From Agrococcus beijingensis (GTDB taxonomy: Bacteria > Actinomycetota > Actinomycetes > Actinomycetales > Microbacteriaceae), in assembly GCF_030758955.1 (NCBI RefSeq), contig NZ_CP132360.1:263467-327466 (forward strand): a stretch of DNA of 64,000 nucleotides, written 5' to 3'. The translations under genes and the position numbers were made by a program. Each line of letters opens with the position of its first letter. Position 1 is the stretch's first letter. Under the pieces are notes generated by a model. The model ran no database searches. It saw only the letters and a program-made list of their open reading frames with translations, and was not told where the DNA came from. Of this stretch, positions 51,641-60,882 are shown in pieces.

Positions 51641-52042
51641 CGAGTCGGCTGCTGTCGCAGGTCCTTCGGCCCGGCGGGCAGCGCGTCGCGGTGCGACGCG
51701 GGTTCGAATCCTGTCGCCCCGCCGGTCCGACGCTGTCGCGGGTCCTCACGCCCGCGGCCAGCGCGTCGCGGGGCGCAGCGGGGTCGAATACTGTCGCCCC
51801 GACGGTCCGACGCTGTCGCGGGTCCTCACGCCCGCGGCCAGCGCGTCGCGGTGCGACGCGGGTTCGAATCCTGTCGCCCCGACGGTCCGACGCTGTCGCG
51901 GGTCCTCAAGCCCGCGGCCAGCGCGTCGCGGTGCGACGCGGGTTCGAATCCTGTCGCCCCGACGGTCCGACGCTGTCGCGGGTCCTCAAGCCCGCGGCCA
52001 GCGCGTCGCGGTGCGACGCGGGTTCGAATCCTGTCGCCCCGA
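51641..52042 (+). repeat. Five tandem repeats (82 + 4 x 80 bp) carrying the tRNA-Pro 3' half
   Basis: Each unit ends with a copy of the tRNA T-arm and acceptor strand, GGTTCGAATCCTGTCGCCCC, at 51701, 51781 (mutated), 51861, 51941 and 52021; the original is at 51619. Before it, each unit can form GCGTCGC-GGT-GCGACGC (perfect in four of five) and, in units 2-5, a second hairpin with CGCGGG/CCCGCG. Units 3-5 are almost identical, unit 1 and the flanking remnant are the most diverged. No gene is apparent. The unit length is not a multiple of three. Confidence 0.95.
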
Positions 52043-52088
52043 CGAGCGGTTGCTGTCGCGGGGCCCGGGCCGAGCCGGCAGCGCGCTA
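52043..52088 (+). repeat. Degenerate sixth unit of the tRNA-Pro array
   Basis: CGAGCGG...CTGTCGCGG...GGCAGCGCG aligns with the start of the first unit (51641 onward) but lacks the T-arm copy. It reaches the stop codon of the minus-strand DUF2255 gene. Confidence 0.6.
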
Positions 52089-52463
52089 CCGCGCGTCGAC
52101 GCGCAGCGTCGTGCCGCGCGCGGGCTCCGCGTTCAGTCGCCGGGTCGGGGCGCCGTTGCCGTAGCGCGCCACGTAGGCGGCGTCGAGCTCGTCGTCCAGC
52201 GAGTCGTCCAGTACGAAGGCGACGTCGCGCTCCTCGCCGTCCCAGGCGACCCCGCCGCGCAGCTGCCGCAGCACGCCCACGTACCACTGCGCCTCCGGCC
52301 CGTTCACCGAGCGCACGAGCAGCTGCCCGTCGACGACCGCGTGCCAGACGATGCGCCACGATCGCAGCGAGCCATCCCTGCGCGCGCCCGCGACCCGGAT
52401 CTCGGAGACGCGCTCGAACGCATCCAGCTCGTCCTTCGTCCATGCGGTCGTGGCGATCTCCAT
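52086..52463 (-). CDS. DUF2255 family protein
   Basis: 125 residues. The pattern AWTKDELDAFERVSEIRV, RRDGSLRSWRIVW, LLVRSVNGPEAQWY and LDAAYVARYGNG matches DUF2255, a small cytoplasmic family of unknown function. The ATG at 52463 gives the typical family N-terminus; GAGGG lies immediately before it, which is closer than usual. In-frame GTGs at 52493 and 52490 are alternatives. Its stop abuts the decayed end of the tRNA-Pro repeat array. Confidence 0.8.
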   Translation of the reverse strand: MEIATTAWTKDELDAFERVSEIRVAGARRDGSLRSWRIVWHAVVDGQLLVRSVNGPEAQWYVGVLRQLRGGVAWDGEERDVAFVLDDSLDDELDAAYVARYGNGAPTRRLNAEPARGTTLRVDAR

Positions 52464-52508
52464 CCCTCGGGGTGCGACTCCACGATCCACCACGAGCGCT
52501 CCGGGTGC

Positions 52509-52544
52509 CAGGCCCCGCCAGCCTCGACGGCGCGGGAGGGCCTG
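52509..52544 (-). terminator. Hairpin after the EamA transporter gene
   Basis: CAGGCCC (52509-52515) pairs with GGGCCTG (52538-52544), with further partial pairing inside. It lies just downstream of the eamA stop on the minus strand, before DUF2255. No T-tract. Confidence 0.45.
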
Positions 52545-52547
52545 CCG

Positions 52548-53474
52548 CTACCTGTCGCCGCGCGCCGCGCGCTGCTGCGCGACCAGCACGATCACCACGC
52601 CCACTGCGGCGACGACCAGGCCGACGACGCCGACGCCCGTGACGGGCACGCCGAACACCAGCCACACCCAGAGCATCGCGGTCGGGGGCGTCAGGTAGAG
52701 CAGCGTGCTGACGAAGGTCGCGCCGTGCGAGCGCGTGACCGTCACGTAGAGCACGTACCCGCCGAGGCTCGCGAGCACGACGAGCCACAGCACCGCGAAC
52801 CACAGCTCGGCGGTGGCGGGCGGCGCCGCCTGCCCGCGCACGAGCGCGACGGCCATGAACACCGCGGTCGCCACGACCGCCTGCATCGTGATCGTCTGCA
52901 GCAGGTCGTCCTGCAGGTGCCAGCGGCGCTGCAGGACCGTGCCGCTGCCGAGGCACAGCACGCCCACGAACGGCAGCAGGTAGGCCCACAGCGGCGCCCC
53001 GGACTCGCCGAGCTGCCCACTGACGACGAGCGCGACGCCACCGAGCCCCACCGCCATGCCGCACCACATCCACCCGGTGGCACGCTCGCCGAGCAGGCGA
53101 CCGGCGATCGTGGCGACGAGCATCGGCTGCAGCGCGGCGATGAGCGCGGCGGTGCCGCCGTCGACGCCGGCGCGCACGCCCTCGAAGATCATCAGCAGGT
53201 AGCCGGCCTGGCTGAGCAGCGCGATGGTGCCCTGCCGCAGCCAGCTGCGGCGGCCCGGCCAGCGGCGGCGCAGCACGAGCATCGCCGCGACGAGCAGGCC
53301 GGCGAGCACGACGAAGCGCCAGGCGAGCACCGTGATCGGCTCGCCGCCGGCGCGTGCCGACAGCTCGGCGCCGATGAACCCCGAGCTCCACGTGACCACG
53401 AGCGCGATCGACGCCACCACGATCGCCGTGGGGCCGAGCCTGGTGCGCGGCGCGTCGCCGGTGCTGTCTGACAC
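52548..53474 (-). CDS. EamA-family (DMT superfamily) transporter
   Basis: Inner-membrane exporter of the drug/metabolite superfamily, 308 residues with ten predicted helices in two EamA halves. Typical blocks: VVTWSSGFIGAELSAR, LAWRFVVLAG near helix 2, GTAALIAALQPMLVA, LGERATGWMWCGMAVGLGGV, and in the second half STLLYLTPPTAMLWVWLVFG. Substrate unknown, possibly amino acids or metabolites. GTG start at 53474; CATGAT 6 nt upstream may be a weak -10. Confidence 0.88.
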   Translation of the reverse strand: MSDSTGDAPRTRLGPTAIVVASIALVVTWSSGFIGAELSARAGGEPITVLAWRFVVLAGLLVAAMLVLRRRWPGRRSWLRQGTIALLSQAGYLLMIFEGVRAGVDGGTAALIAALQPMLVATIAGRLLGERATGWMWCGMAVGLGGVALVVSGQLGESGAPLWAYLLPFVGVLCLGSGTVLQRRWHLQDDLLQTITMQAVVATAVFMAVALVRGQAAPPATAELWFAVLWLVVLASLGGYVLYVTVTRSHGATFVSTLLYLTPPTAMLWVWLVFGVPVTGVGVVGLVVAAVGVVIVLVAQQRAARGDR

Positions 53475-53536
53475 CGCTCGATCATGTCAGCCCTCGCGTG
53501 CGCTGCCGCGCGCCCTGGCCGAAGCGGGCGGATGCG

Positions 53537-54349
53537 TCAGGTCTGGACGACGAGGATCGGCTCGGTGGTCGGTGCCTCAGACCCGCCCTCCGGCTCGACG
53601 GTCACGCCGACGGCGGTGCCCGCCGTCAGCTCGCCGTCGAGCAGGAACGCCGTGCTGGTGCCGCTCGCGTCGAAGGTGCCGGCCGGGTGGGCCCCGGCCG
53701 CGTCGATGTACCAGGCCTGGTAGGTCTGGCCCGCGGGAGCCGCGTCGAGGCCCTCGAAGAGGATCGCCGACTGGCCCTGCTCGGGCGACCAGATGACCGT
53801 CGCGACGGTGCCGTCGGCCAGCTCGACCTCGCTGCGCTGGGCGTCGTCGGCCGCGACGACCGCGCCGAGCGCCTCCTGCGTCGATGCGCCGCCGAGCTGC
53901 GTGCCGATGGCGACGCCGCCCAGCAGGATCGCAGTGCCGGCTGCGACGGCGCCCAGCACGCGCAGCGGCTGCCAGCGGGCGCGTGCACGCCGCTCCGCCG
54001 GGCCGGGTCGACGGGTCTCCTCAACCCGAGTGGGCTCGATCGGGAGCGCCGCGGGCGCCGCGAACGGCAGTGCGGGCTCGACCGCGGGCGCCGTCGAGGC
54101 GGGTGCCGCGGTGTCGACCGCCGGCAGCTGCGGCTCGAGGGCGATGGCGTCGAGCACGCTCGCGCGCAGCGTCGGCGGCGGCGCGACCTCGTCGCCGGCG
54201 AGCAGCGCGGCCGTGTCGGCCAGGCTCGCCGCCTCAGCCCGAGCCTCGGGCGATGCCTCCGCGTCGAAGCGCTCACGCTCGGCCGGGCTGAGCGCGTCGA
54301 GCGCATAGGCCGCGGCGAGGTCGTCGATCGACCGCTGGTCGTCGCTCAT
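53537..54349 (-). CDS. rskA: Anti-sigma-K factor RskA
   Basis: Membrane anti-sigma factor that holds SigK inactive. 270 residues: an N-terminal cytoplasmic sigma-binding region (IDDLAAAYALDALSPAER) without an obvious HxxxCxxC zinc motif, an Ala/Pro linker, one membrane helix (about 130-152), and the extracytoplasmic RskA domain with AGQTYQAWYIDAAGAHPAG. Start overlaps the sigK stop as ATGA, which fixes the 1:1 pairing. Release is presumably by regulated proteolysis, as for mycobacterial RskA. Confidence 0.92.
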   Translation of the reverse strand: MSDDQRSIDDLAAAYALDALSPAERERFDAEASPEARAEAASLADTAALLAGDEVAPPPTLRASVLDAIALEPQLPAVDTAAPASTAPAVEPALPFAAPAALPIEPTRVEETRRPGPAERRARARWQPLRVLGAVAAGTAILLGGVAIGTQLGGASTQEALGAVVAADDAQRSEVELADGTVATVIWSPEQGQSAILFEGLDAAPAGQTYQAWYIDAAGAHPAGTFDASGTSTAFLLDGELTAGTAVGVTVEPEGGSEAPTTEPILVVQT

Positions 54350-54939
54350 GCCGTCACCCCCAGGATGCCGCGCAGGCGCTGCATGCCGTCGCGCAGGCGT
54401 GTCTTGACCGTGCCGAGCGGCGCATCGAGCCGCTCGGCGATCTCGGACTGCGTGAGCCCGTCGAAGTAGGCGAGCTCGATGGCCTTGCGGTGCGCGTCGC
54501 TCAGCTGCCCGAGCGCGCGCCGCGCCCGTGCGGCGTCGAGCGAGATCTCGGCCTGCTCGGCCACCAGGTCGACCGGCACGCCGATGTCGCGCACGCCGAT
54601 GCGGGCGTCGCGGTTTCGCTGCGACTGCGAGGCGCGCACCCGGTCGACCGCGCGGGCGTGGGCGATCTGCAGCAGCCAGCTGATGGCGGCGCCGCGGCTC
54701 GGGTCGAAGCGCTTGGCCTGCCGCCAGGCCTCGAGGAAGACCTCCTGCGCGACCTCCTCGGCCTGCGCGCGATCGACCAGGATGCGCAGCACCAGCCCGA
54801 AGACGCGGGACGACGTCAGGTCGTACAGCTGCGCGAACGCGCGCTGATCGCCCTCGGCGGCGCGCACCAGGCACGTCTCTGCGTCAAGCTCCACGCGCCT
54901 GAGTATTGCAGGCGGAGCGACGAGGGCGAGGGCGGTCAT
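54346..54939 (-). CDS. sigK: ECF sigma factor SigK
   Basis: Group 4 sigma factor, 197 residues. Region 2: LVLRILVDRAQAEEVAQEVFLEAW-type sequence near 45-75 and RGAAISWLLQIAHARAVDRVR; region 4: DAHRKAIELAYFDGLTQSEI and TVKTRLRDGMQRLR. The SigK assignment rests on the RskA partner and on fasciclin/dipZ genes nearby with matching promoters. The ATG at 54939 lies 7 nt after the proposed ECF -10, so the autoregulated mRNA would be leaderless; the frame is open further upstream but overlaps the promoter. Confidence 0.92.
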   Translation of the reverse strand: MTALALVAPPAILRRVELDAETCLVRAAEGDQRAFAQLYDLTSSRVFGLVLRILVDRAQAEEVAQEVFLEAWRQAKRFDPSRGAAISWLLQIAHARAVDRVRASQSQRNRDARIGVRDIGVPVDLVAEQAEISLDAARARRALGQLSDAHRKAIELAYFDGLTQSEIAERLDAPLGTVKTRLRDGMQRLRGILGVTA

Positions 54940-54946
54940 GCCGGTG

Positions 54947-54973
54947 GTTCGTCGCGGGCGAACGGATGGATTG
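54947..54973 (-). promoter_or_regulatory. SigK-type autoregulatory promoter of sigK-rskA
   Basis: On the minus strand CAATCC (54973 to 54968), 15 nt, ACGAAC (54952 to 54947). Same hexamers and spacing as before the fasciclin gene and dipZ, with one change (ACGAAC for CCGAAC). Confidence 0.7.
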
Positions 54974-54996
54974 GGGCGGGCCGGTGCGCAGGCCGG

Positions 54997-55002
54997 TAGA
55001 CT
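54997..55002 (+). promoter_or_regulatory. TAGACT -10 box of tig
   Basis: TAGACT lies about 95 bases before the tig start, giving a leader with a good ribosome site. TTGGGG at 54971 is a possible but wide-spaced -35. Confidence 0.45.
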
Positions 55003-55097
55003 CGGACGGTGGTCCGCCCTCACGCGGCGGATCCGGCGTGCTCTGCGCGCCCCGGCCGAAGTGCCGAACACACCCCCGAACCTCAGGAGACCACCTC

Positions 55098-56453
55098 GTG
55101 AAGACCACGGTCGAGAAGATCGAGAACACGCGCAGCAAGCTCGTCATCAACGTCGAGCCCGCAGAGCTGCGCCCCGCGATCGACCAGGCGTACAAGACCG
55201 TCGCCGAGCAGATCAGCGTCCCCGGCTTCCGCAAGGGCAAGGTGCCTTCGGCGATCATCGACCAGCGCGTCGGCCGCGAGGAGATCCTGAACCAGGCCGT
55301 CTCGGAGTCGATCGACGAGTTCTACCGCCAGGGCGTCGCCGAGGCCGGCATCCGCCCGCTCGGCCGCCCCCAGGCCGACGTCACCGCCTGGCCCGAGGTC
55401 AAGGACTTCTCGGGCGACCTGGTGCTCGAGATCGAGGTCGACGTGCGCCCCGACTTCGACCTGCCCGAGGTCGACGGCCGCACCATCACGGTCGACGCCA
55501 TCGAGGTCGACGACGCCGCCGTCGAGACCGAGCTGAACGAGCTGCGCTCGCGCTTCGGCACGCTCGTGACGGTCGACCGTCCTGCGGCGAACGGCGACTT
55601 CGTCACGCTCGACCTGACCGCCACCATCGAGGGCGAGACGGTCGACACGGCCAGCGGCATCTCCTACGAGGTCGGCTCGGGCGAGCTGCTCGAGGGCATC
55701 GACGAGGCCGTCGAGTCGCTCACCGCCGGTGAGGAGACCACCTTCACCTCGAAGCTGGTCGGCGGAGACCACGCCGGCAAGGACGCCGAGGTCCAGGTCT
55801 CCGTGCAGGCCGTCAAGGAGCGCGAGCTGCCCGAGGCCGACGACGACTTCGCGCAGATGGCCAGCCAGTTCGACACCATCGACGAGCTGAAGGCCGACCT
55901 CGCCGAGCAGGCCGGCCGCAGCCGCAAGCTGGGCCAGGCCGAGCAGGCGCGCCAGCGCCTCCAGGACGAGCTCGTCGAGGCCGTCGAGATCGAGGTCCCG
56001 ACCGCCGTCGTCGAGGACGAGGTCGTGCGCCACCTCGAGGCCGAGAACCGCGCCGACGACGAGGCGCACGGCGAGGAGGTCCGGCAGGAGACCCGCAAGC
56101 TCCTCAAGCAGCAGATGCTGTTCGACCGCTTCGCCGAGGAGGCGAACCTCGAGGTGACGCAGCAGGAGCTCACGCAGATCGTCGTGCAGCAGGCCGCCCA
56201 GTACGGCATGGCTCCGCAGGAGCTCGTGCAGGCGCTCGAGGCCAACGGCCAGCTGCAGGTGCTGCTGGGCGACATCCTGCGCGGCAAGACGCTGTCGACC
56301 CTGCTCGGCCGCGTCACCGTGGTCGACGACAAGGGCGAGACCGTCGACCTCACCGACTTCCTCCCGCCGGCCGAGCAGGCCGACGAGGACGACGTCGAGG
56401 GCGCCATCCGCGAGGCCGAGGCGAAGCTCGCCGCGCAGCACTCCGAGGACTGA
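55098..56453 (+). CDS. tig: Trigger factor
   Basis: Ribosome-associated chaperone and peptidyl-prolyl isomerase. 451 residues: N-terminal ribosome-binding domain with the signature PGFRKGKVPSAII (about 38-50), a central FKBP-type domain (about 155-240; GDFVTLDLTATIEGE), and a long helical C-terminal domain. The acidic tail ends after residue 430. The GTG at 55098 gives MKTTVEKIENTR and follows CAGGAG. Followed by a terminator, then the Clp protease genes. Confidence 0.96.
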   Translation: MKTTVEKIENTRSKLVINVEPAELRPAIDQAYKTVAEQISVPGFRKGKVPSAIIDQRVGREEILNQAVSESIDEFYRQGVAEAGIRPLGRPQADVTAWPEVKDFSGDLVLEIEVDVRPDFDLPEVDGRTITVDAIEVDDAAVETELNELRSRFGTLVTVDRPAANGDFVTLDLTATIEGETVDTASGISYEVGSGELLEGIDEAVESLTAGEETTFTSKLVGGDHAGKDAEVQVSVQAVKERELPEADDDFAQMASQFDTIDELKADLAEQAGRSRKLGQAEQARQRLQDELVEAVEIEVPTAVVEDEVVRHLEAENRADDEAHGEEVRQETRKLLKQQMLFDRFAEEANLEVTQQELTQIVVQQAAQYGMAPQELVQALEANGQLQVLLGDILRGKTLSTLLGRVTVVDDKGETVDLTDFLPPAEQADEDDVEGAIREAEAKLAAQHSED

Positions 56454-56461
56454 TCCGCGAC

Positions 56462-56489
56462 GAGGGGCCGGGCGCGAGCCCGGCCCCTT
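56462..56489 (+). terminator. Terminator after tig
   Basis: GGGGCCGGGC (56464-56473) and GCCCGGCCCC (56478-56487) form a perfect 10-bp stem with loop GCGA, extendable by two pairs, followed by TT. Confidence 0.88.
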
Positions 56490-56542
56490 CCGCATGCCTC
56501 CGCCTGCGGCGAACACGGCCCGGTGGGGCCATCCTGCTCGCC

Positions 56543-56548
56543 TAGGGT
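56543..56548 (+). promoter_or_regulatory. TAGGGT -10 box of clpP1-clpP2
   Basis: TAGGGT lies 27 bases before the clpP1 GTG, after the tig terminator. The leader contains GAAGGAG. Confidence 0.5.
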
Positions 56549-56575
56549 GGGAGCAATCGAGAGAAGGAGTCACCC

Positions 56576-57187
56576 GTGGCTGAACCCGTCTTCGCGCAAT
56601 CGGTCTTCGACCGACTGCTGCGCGATCGCATCATCTGGCTGGGCGAGGAGGTGCGTGACGACAACTCGAACGAGATCTGCGCGAAGATCCTGCTGCTCGC
56701 CGCAGAGGATCAGAACAAGGACATCTACCTCTACATCAACTCGCCCGGCGGCTCGATCACGGCCGGCATGGCGATCTACGACACGATGCAGTTCGTGCCC
56801 AACGACATCGTCACCGTCGGCATCGGCATGGCGGCCTCGATGGGCCAGCTGCTGCTCACCGCCGGCGCTCCGGGCAAGCGCTACATCACGCCGAACGCGC
56901 GCGTGCTGCTGCACCAGCCGCACGGCGGCTTCGGCGGCACCTCGAGCGACATCCAGACGCAGGCGCAGCTCATCCTCGACATGAAGAAGCGCCTCGCTGA
57001 GATCACCGCGGAGCGCACGGGCAAGACCGTCGAGCAGGTCAACGCCGACGGCGACCGCGACCGGTGGTTCACCGCCGATCAGGCGCTCGAGTACGGCTTC
57101 GTCGACCACGTGCGTGCGTCGGCAGCCGACGTCACCGGTGGCGGCGGCACGGATCAGGACGGCAACGCCGGCCAGGAGGGCAACTGA
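56576..57187 (+). CDS. clpP1: ATP-dependent Clp protease proteolytic subunit ClpP1
   Basis: Serine peptidase subunit of the Clp complex. 203 residues: [20 protein letters not shown], the catalytic Ser in [11 protein letters not shown], His in LLHQPHGG, and the aspartate region [22 protein letters not shown] start after GAAGGAGT. Overlaps clpP2 by one base; actinobacteria form mixed ClpP1P2 rings. Confidence 0.96.
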   Translation: MAEPVFAQSVFDRLLRDRIIWLGEEVRDDNSNEICAKILLLAAEDQNKDIYLYINSPGGSITAGMAIYDTMQFVPNDIVTVGIGMAASMGQLLLTAGAPGKRYITPNARVLLHQPHGGFGGTSSDIQTQAQLILDMKKRLAEITAERTGKTVEQVNADGDRDRWFTADQALEYGFVDHVRASAADVTGGGGTDQDGNAGQEGN

Positions 57188-57852
57188 TGGAGACTCCCAC
57201 GTTCCAGGCGGCAGGCAGCGCGCTGCAGGCGCCGGGCTCGCGCTACATCCTCCCCAGCTTCGAGGAGCGCACCCCCTACGGCTTCAAGCGCCAGGACCCG
57301 TACGCGAAGCTCTTCGAGGACCGCATCATCTTCCTCGGCGTGCAGATCGACGACGCATCCGCCGACGACATCATGGCCCAGCTGCTGGTGCTCGAGTCGC
57401 AGGATCCTGACCGCGACATCGTCATGTACATCAACTCGCCCGGCGGCTCGTTCACGGCCATGACGGCGATCTACGACACGATGCAGTACATCCGGCCCGC
57501 GGTGCAGACCGTCTGCCTCGGCCAGGCGGCCTCGGCCGCCGCCGTGATCCTGGCGGCGGGCGAGCCCGGCAAGCGCCTGGCGCTGCCGAACGCGCGCATC
57601 CTCATCCACCAGCCCGCGACGTCCGACGCAGGCCGAGGGCAGGCATCCGACATCGAGATCCAGGCGCGCGAGGTGCTGCGGATGCGCGCATGGCTCGAGC
57701 AGACGCTGTCGAAGCACTCGAACCACGACATCGAGAAGGTGTCGAAGGACATCGAGCGCGACACGTTCCTGTCGGCCGAGGAGTCGCTCGAGTACGGCCT
57801 CATCGACCAGGTGCTGACGAGCCGCAAGACGGCGCCGCAGCTGCTCGCCTAG
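57187..57852 (+). CDS. clpP2: ATP-dependent Clp protease proteolytic subunit ClpP2
   Basis: Second ClpP, 221 residues. N-terminal extension of about 30 residues before the DPYAKLFEDRIIFLGV core; [20 protein letters not shown], catalytic Ser in GQAASAAAVIL, His in LIHQPAT, and DIERDTFLSAEESLEYGLID. ATG overlaps the clpP1 stop. A hairpin follows the gene. Confidence 0.96.
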   Translation: METPTFQAAGSALQAPGSRYILPSFEERTPYGFKRQDPYAKLFEDRIIFLGVQIDDASADDIMAQLLVLESQDPDRDIVMYINSPGGSFTAMTAIYDTMQYIRPAVQTVCLGQAASAAAVILAAGEPGKRLALPNARILIHQPATSDAGRGQASDIEIQAREVLRMRAWLEQTLSKHSNHDIEKVSKDIERDTFLSAEESLEYGLIDQVLTSRKTAPQLLA

Positions 57853-57869
57853 GTCGAGCGCCGACGGCA

Positions 57870-57902
57870 GAGGACCGGTCTCCCCGCGGGGAGCCGGCCC
57901 TC
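57870..57902. terminator. Bidirectional terminator between clpP2 and copC
   Basis: Arms GAGG-CCGG-CTCCCC and GGGGAG-CCGG-CCTC (57870-57902) pair with two unmatched positions, between the convergent stops, followed by TTCG on the plus strand. Confidence 0.8.
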
Positions 57903-57915
57903 TTCGCGTGCCCGA

Positions 57916-58572
57916 TCAGGCGGCGTCGTCGCGGCGGCGGCGGTACCCGCGGTTGACGGTGTAGGCGATCACGCCCAGCACGGCGAGCAGGGCGAGGATG
58001 CCGATCGGGAGGAACGGGAACTCGCCGCCCTCGGCCCCCTCGTCGGTCTGCTCGTCGGGTGCCGCAGTGCCCTGGGTGGTGGATGCGGTGGCGTCCGGTG
58101 CGTCGGAGGTCGCGGCGGGCTCGGTGGCGGCCGGGTCGGTGGCGCCCGCCTCGGTCTCGACCGGTGCCGCGACACCGCAGACCGGCGCGGCGGCGAGGCC
58201 GGAGACGCCCTCCTGGCCGGCGACCGGCTCGAAGGCGAACCCCACGGTGCCGTCGATCGTGTGACCGTCGGCCGAGACCACCTGGTAGGTCAGCGTGTAG
58301 TCGCCGGCCGTGCCGAGCGCAGCGGCGAGCGAGATCGTGCCGCCTTCGACCGTCGTGCACCCGTCGCCGTAGAAGCGGCCCTCGGCATCGGTGAGCTGGA
58401 TCTGGTTGGCGCTGTTGACACCCTCGATGGTGAGCAGCTCCTCGTTCATCGTGACGCTGAACGTGCCGGGCTGCTCGGTCATGACGGCGCCGTCGGCAGG
58501 CGTCGTGCCGGTGACGGCGGCGTGCGCGGGCAGGAGGATGACAGCCGCGATCGCGGCGAGCGGGGTGAGCAT
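57916..58572 (-). CDS. copC: CopC-domain copper resistance protein, membrane-anchored
   Basis: Extracytoplasmic copper-binding protein, 218 residues. A signal peptide ends near AHAAVTG, leaving the N-terminal copper-binding histidine of CopC; TTPADGAVMTEQPG and SADGHTIDGTVGFAF are the family blocks. An Ala/Thr/Glu-rich linker (about 130-175) leads to a C-terminal membrane helix (about 187-206) and RRRR tail, as in YcnJ/YobA-type actinobacterial CopC. No copD is adjacent. The ATG lies 6 nt after a TAGGCT box, so a leaderless mRNA is likely. Confidence 0.9.
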   Translation of the reverse strand: MLTPLAAIAAVILLPAHAAVTGTTPADGAVMTEQPGTFSVTMNEELLTIEGVNSANQIQLTDAEGRFYGDGCTTVEGGTISLAAALGTAGDYTLTYQVVSADGHTIDGTVGFAFEPVAGQEGVSGLAAAPVCGVAAPVETEAGATDPAATEPAATSDAPDATASTTQGTAAPDEQTDEGAEGGEFPFLPIGILALLAVLGVIAYTVNRGYRRRRDDAA

Positions 58573-58578
58573 GCTCCC

Positions 58579-58646
58579 AGCCTACCGAAGGCGATCCGGG
58601 GCATCGCGGCGTGGTCGACGGCCGTGTCAGCCGCCTGCTCTAGGCT
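58579..58646. promoter_or_regulatory. Divergent -10 boxes of copC and clpX
   Basis: Minus strand TAGGCT (58584 to 58579), 6 nt before the copC ATG. Plus strand TAGGCT (58641-58646), 45 nt before the clpX ATG. The two boxes are identical. Confidence 0.6.
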
Positions 58647-58691
58647 TTCAGCACGGGCGCGAACCGCGCTCGCAGTCTGAGGGAGGGCGCG

Positions 58692-59969
<1,278 letters not shown>

Positions 59970-60000
59970 CAGCGGCGCCTCGACGAATTGCGGCGCAGGT

Positions 60001-60022
60001 GAGGTAAGGCTAGCCTTACCTC
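60001..60022 (+). promoter_or_regulatory. Iron box (DtxR/IdeR type) overlapping the siderophore ABC promoter
   Basis: A perfect 22-bp palindrome whose core AGGTAAGGCTAGCCTTACCT (60002-60021) closely matches the DtxR/IdeR consensus. It includes TAGCCT (60011-60016), which lies 6 nt before the GTG start of the ATPase gene, so an iron-loaded repressor would cover the -10 box and a leaderless start. Confidence 0.9.
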
Positions 60023-60841
60023 GTGACCACCACCGGAGCGAGCGCGCTGCGCGCCGACGACGTCAGCCTGGCCTACGGCCGTGCGCGGATCGTCCACGGC
60101 GCATCCGTCTCGCTCGAGCCCGGTCAGGTGACGGCGCTCGTAGGCCCGAACGGCAGCGGCAAGTCGACGCTGCTGCGCGGCCTCACCGCGCTGCACCGCC
60201 CCACGGGCGGCAGCGTCGTCTTCGCCGACGGCGCCGACGCCTCCGGCCTGGGGGAGCGCGAGCTCGCCCGGCGCATCGCGCTGCTGGCGCAGTCGCACCC
60301 CGATCCGTCAGGCGTCAGCGTGCGCGAGGTCGTCGCCTACGGCCGGTTCGCCCACCGCGGCCGCTTCCGTTCGGGCGACCCTCGCGGCGCCGAGGTGATC
60401 GAGCGCGCGATGGCGGCAACCGGCATCGCCGAGCTCGCGGAGCAGTCGGTCGCGCAGCTCTCCGGCGGCCAGCGCCAGCGCGTGTGGCTGGCGACCTGCC
60501 TGGCGCAGGAGACCGGCATCGTGCTGCTCGACGAGCCCACCACCTTCCTCGACGTGCGGTACCAGCGCGAGATCCTCGAGATCGTGCGCGACCTCGCTGA
60601 CGACGGCGTGGCCGTCGGCATCGTGCTGCACGACCTCGAGCAGGCGGCCGAGGTCGCCGACCGGGTCGTGCTGCTCGTGCACGGCCGGATCGTGGCCACC
60701 GGCACTCCCGAGGAGGTGCTGACGGCCGAGCGGCTCAGCGCCGCCTACGAGGTGCCGATCGACGTCGAGCCCGGAGCATCCGGGCTGCGCATCCGACCGC
60801 AGCGCCTGCGCCGCCGGTCGGCCGCGTCACGCGCCGCGTGA
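60023..60841 (+). CDS. Iron-siderophore ABC transporter, ATP-binding protein (FecE/FepC type)
   Basis: ATPase energising siderophore import, 272 residues: Walker [10 protein letters not shown] (about 42-50), Q-loop LLAQSHPDP, signature [10 protein letters not shown], Walker [12 protein letters not shown] and the switch histidine in VLHDLEQA. The C-terminus is a basic RRRSAASR extension. GTG start directly after the iron box. First gene of an operon with a binding protein and a fused permease; siderophore identity unknown. Confidence 0.94.
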   Translation: MTTTGASALRADDVSLAYGRARIVHGASVSLEPGQVTALVGPNGSGKSTLLRGLTALHRPTGGSVVFADGADASGLGERELARRIALLAQSHPDPSGVSVREVVAYGRFAHRGRFRSGDPRGAEVIERAMAATGIAELAEQSVAQLSGGQRQRVWLATCLAQETGIVLLDEPTTFLDVRYQREILEIVRDLADDGVAVGIVLHDLEQAAEVADRVVLLVHGRIVATGTPEEVLTAERLSAAYEVPIDVEPGASGLRIRPQRLRRRSAASRAA

Positions 60842-60882
60842 CGCGCCCCAGCATCGGGCCGAGCGTCCGAGGAAGGACTACC

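Noticed and set aside
51484..52164. Long open frames through the tRNA-Pro region
   Set aside because: They read through an intact tRNA and an 80-bp repeat array, change frame with each unit and resemble no protein family.
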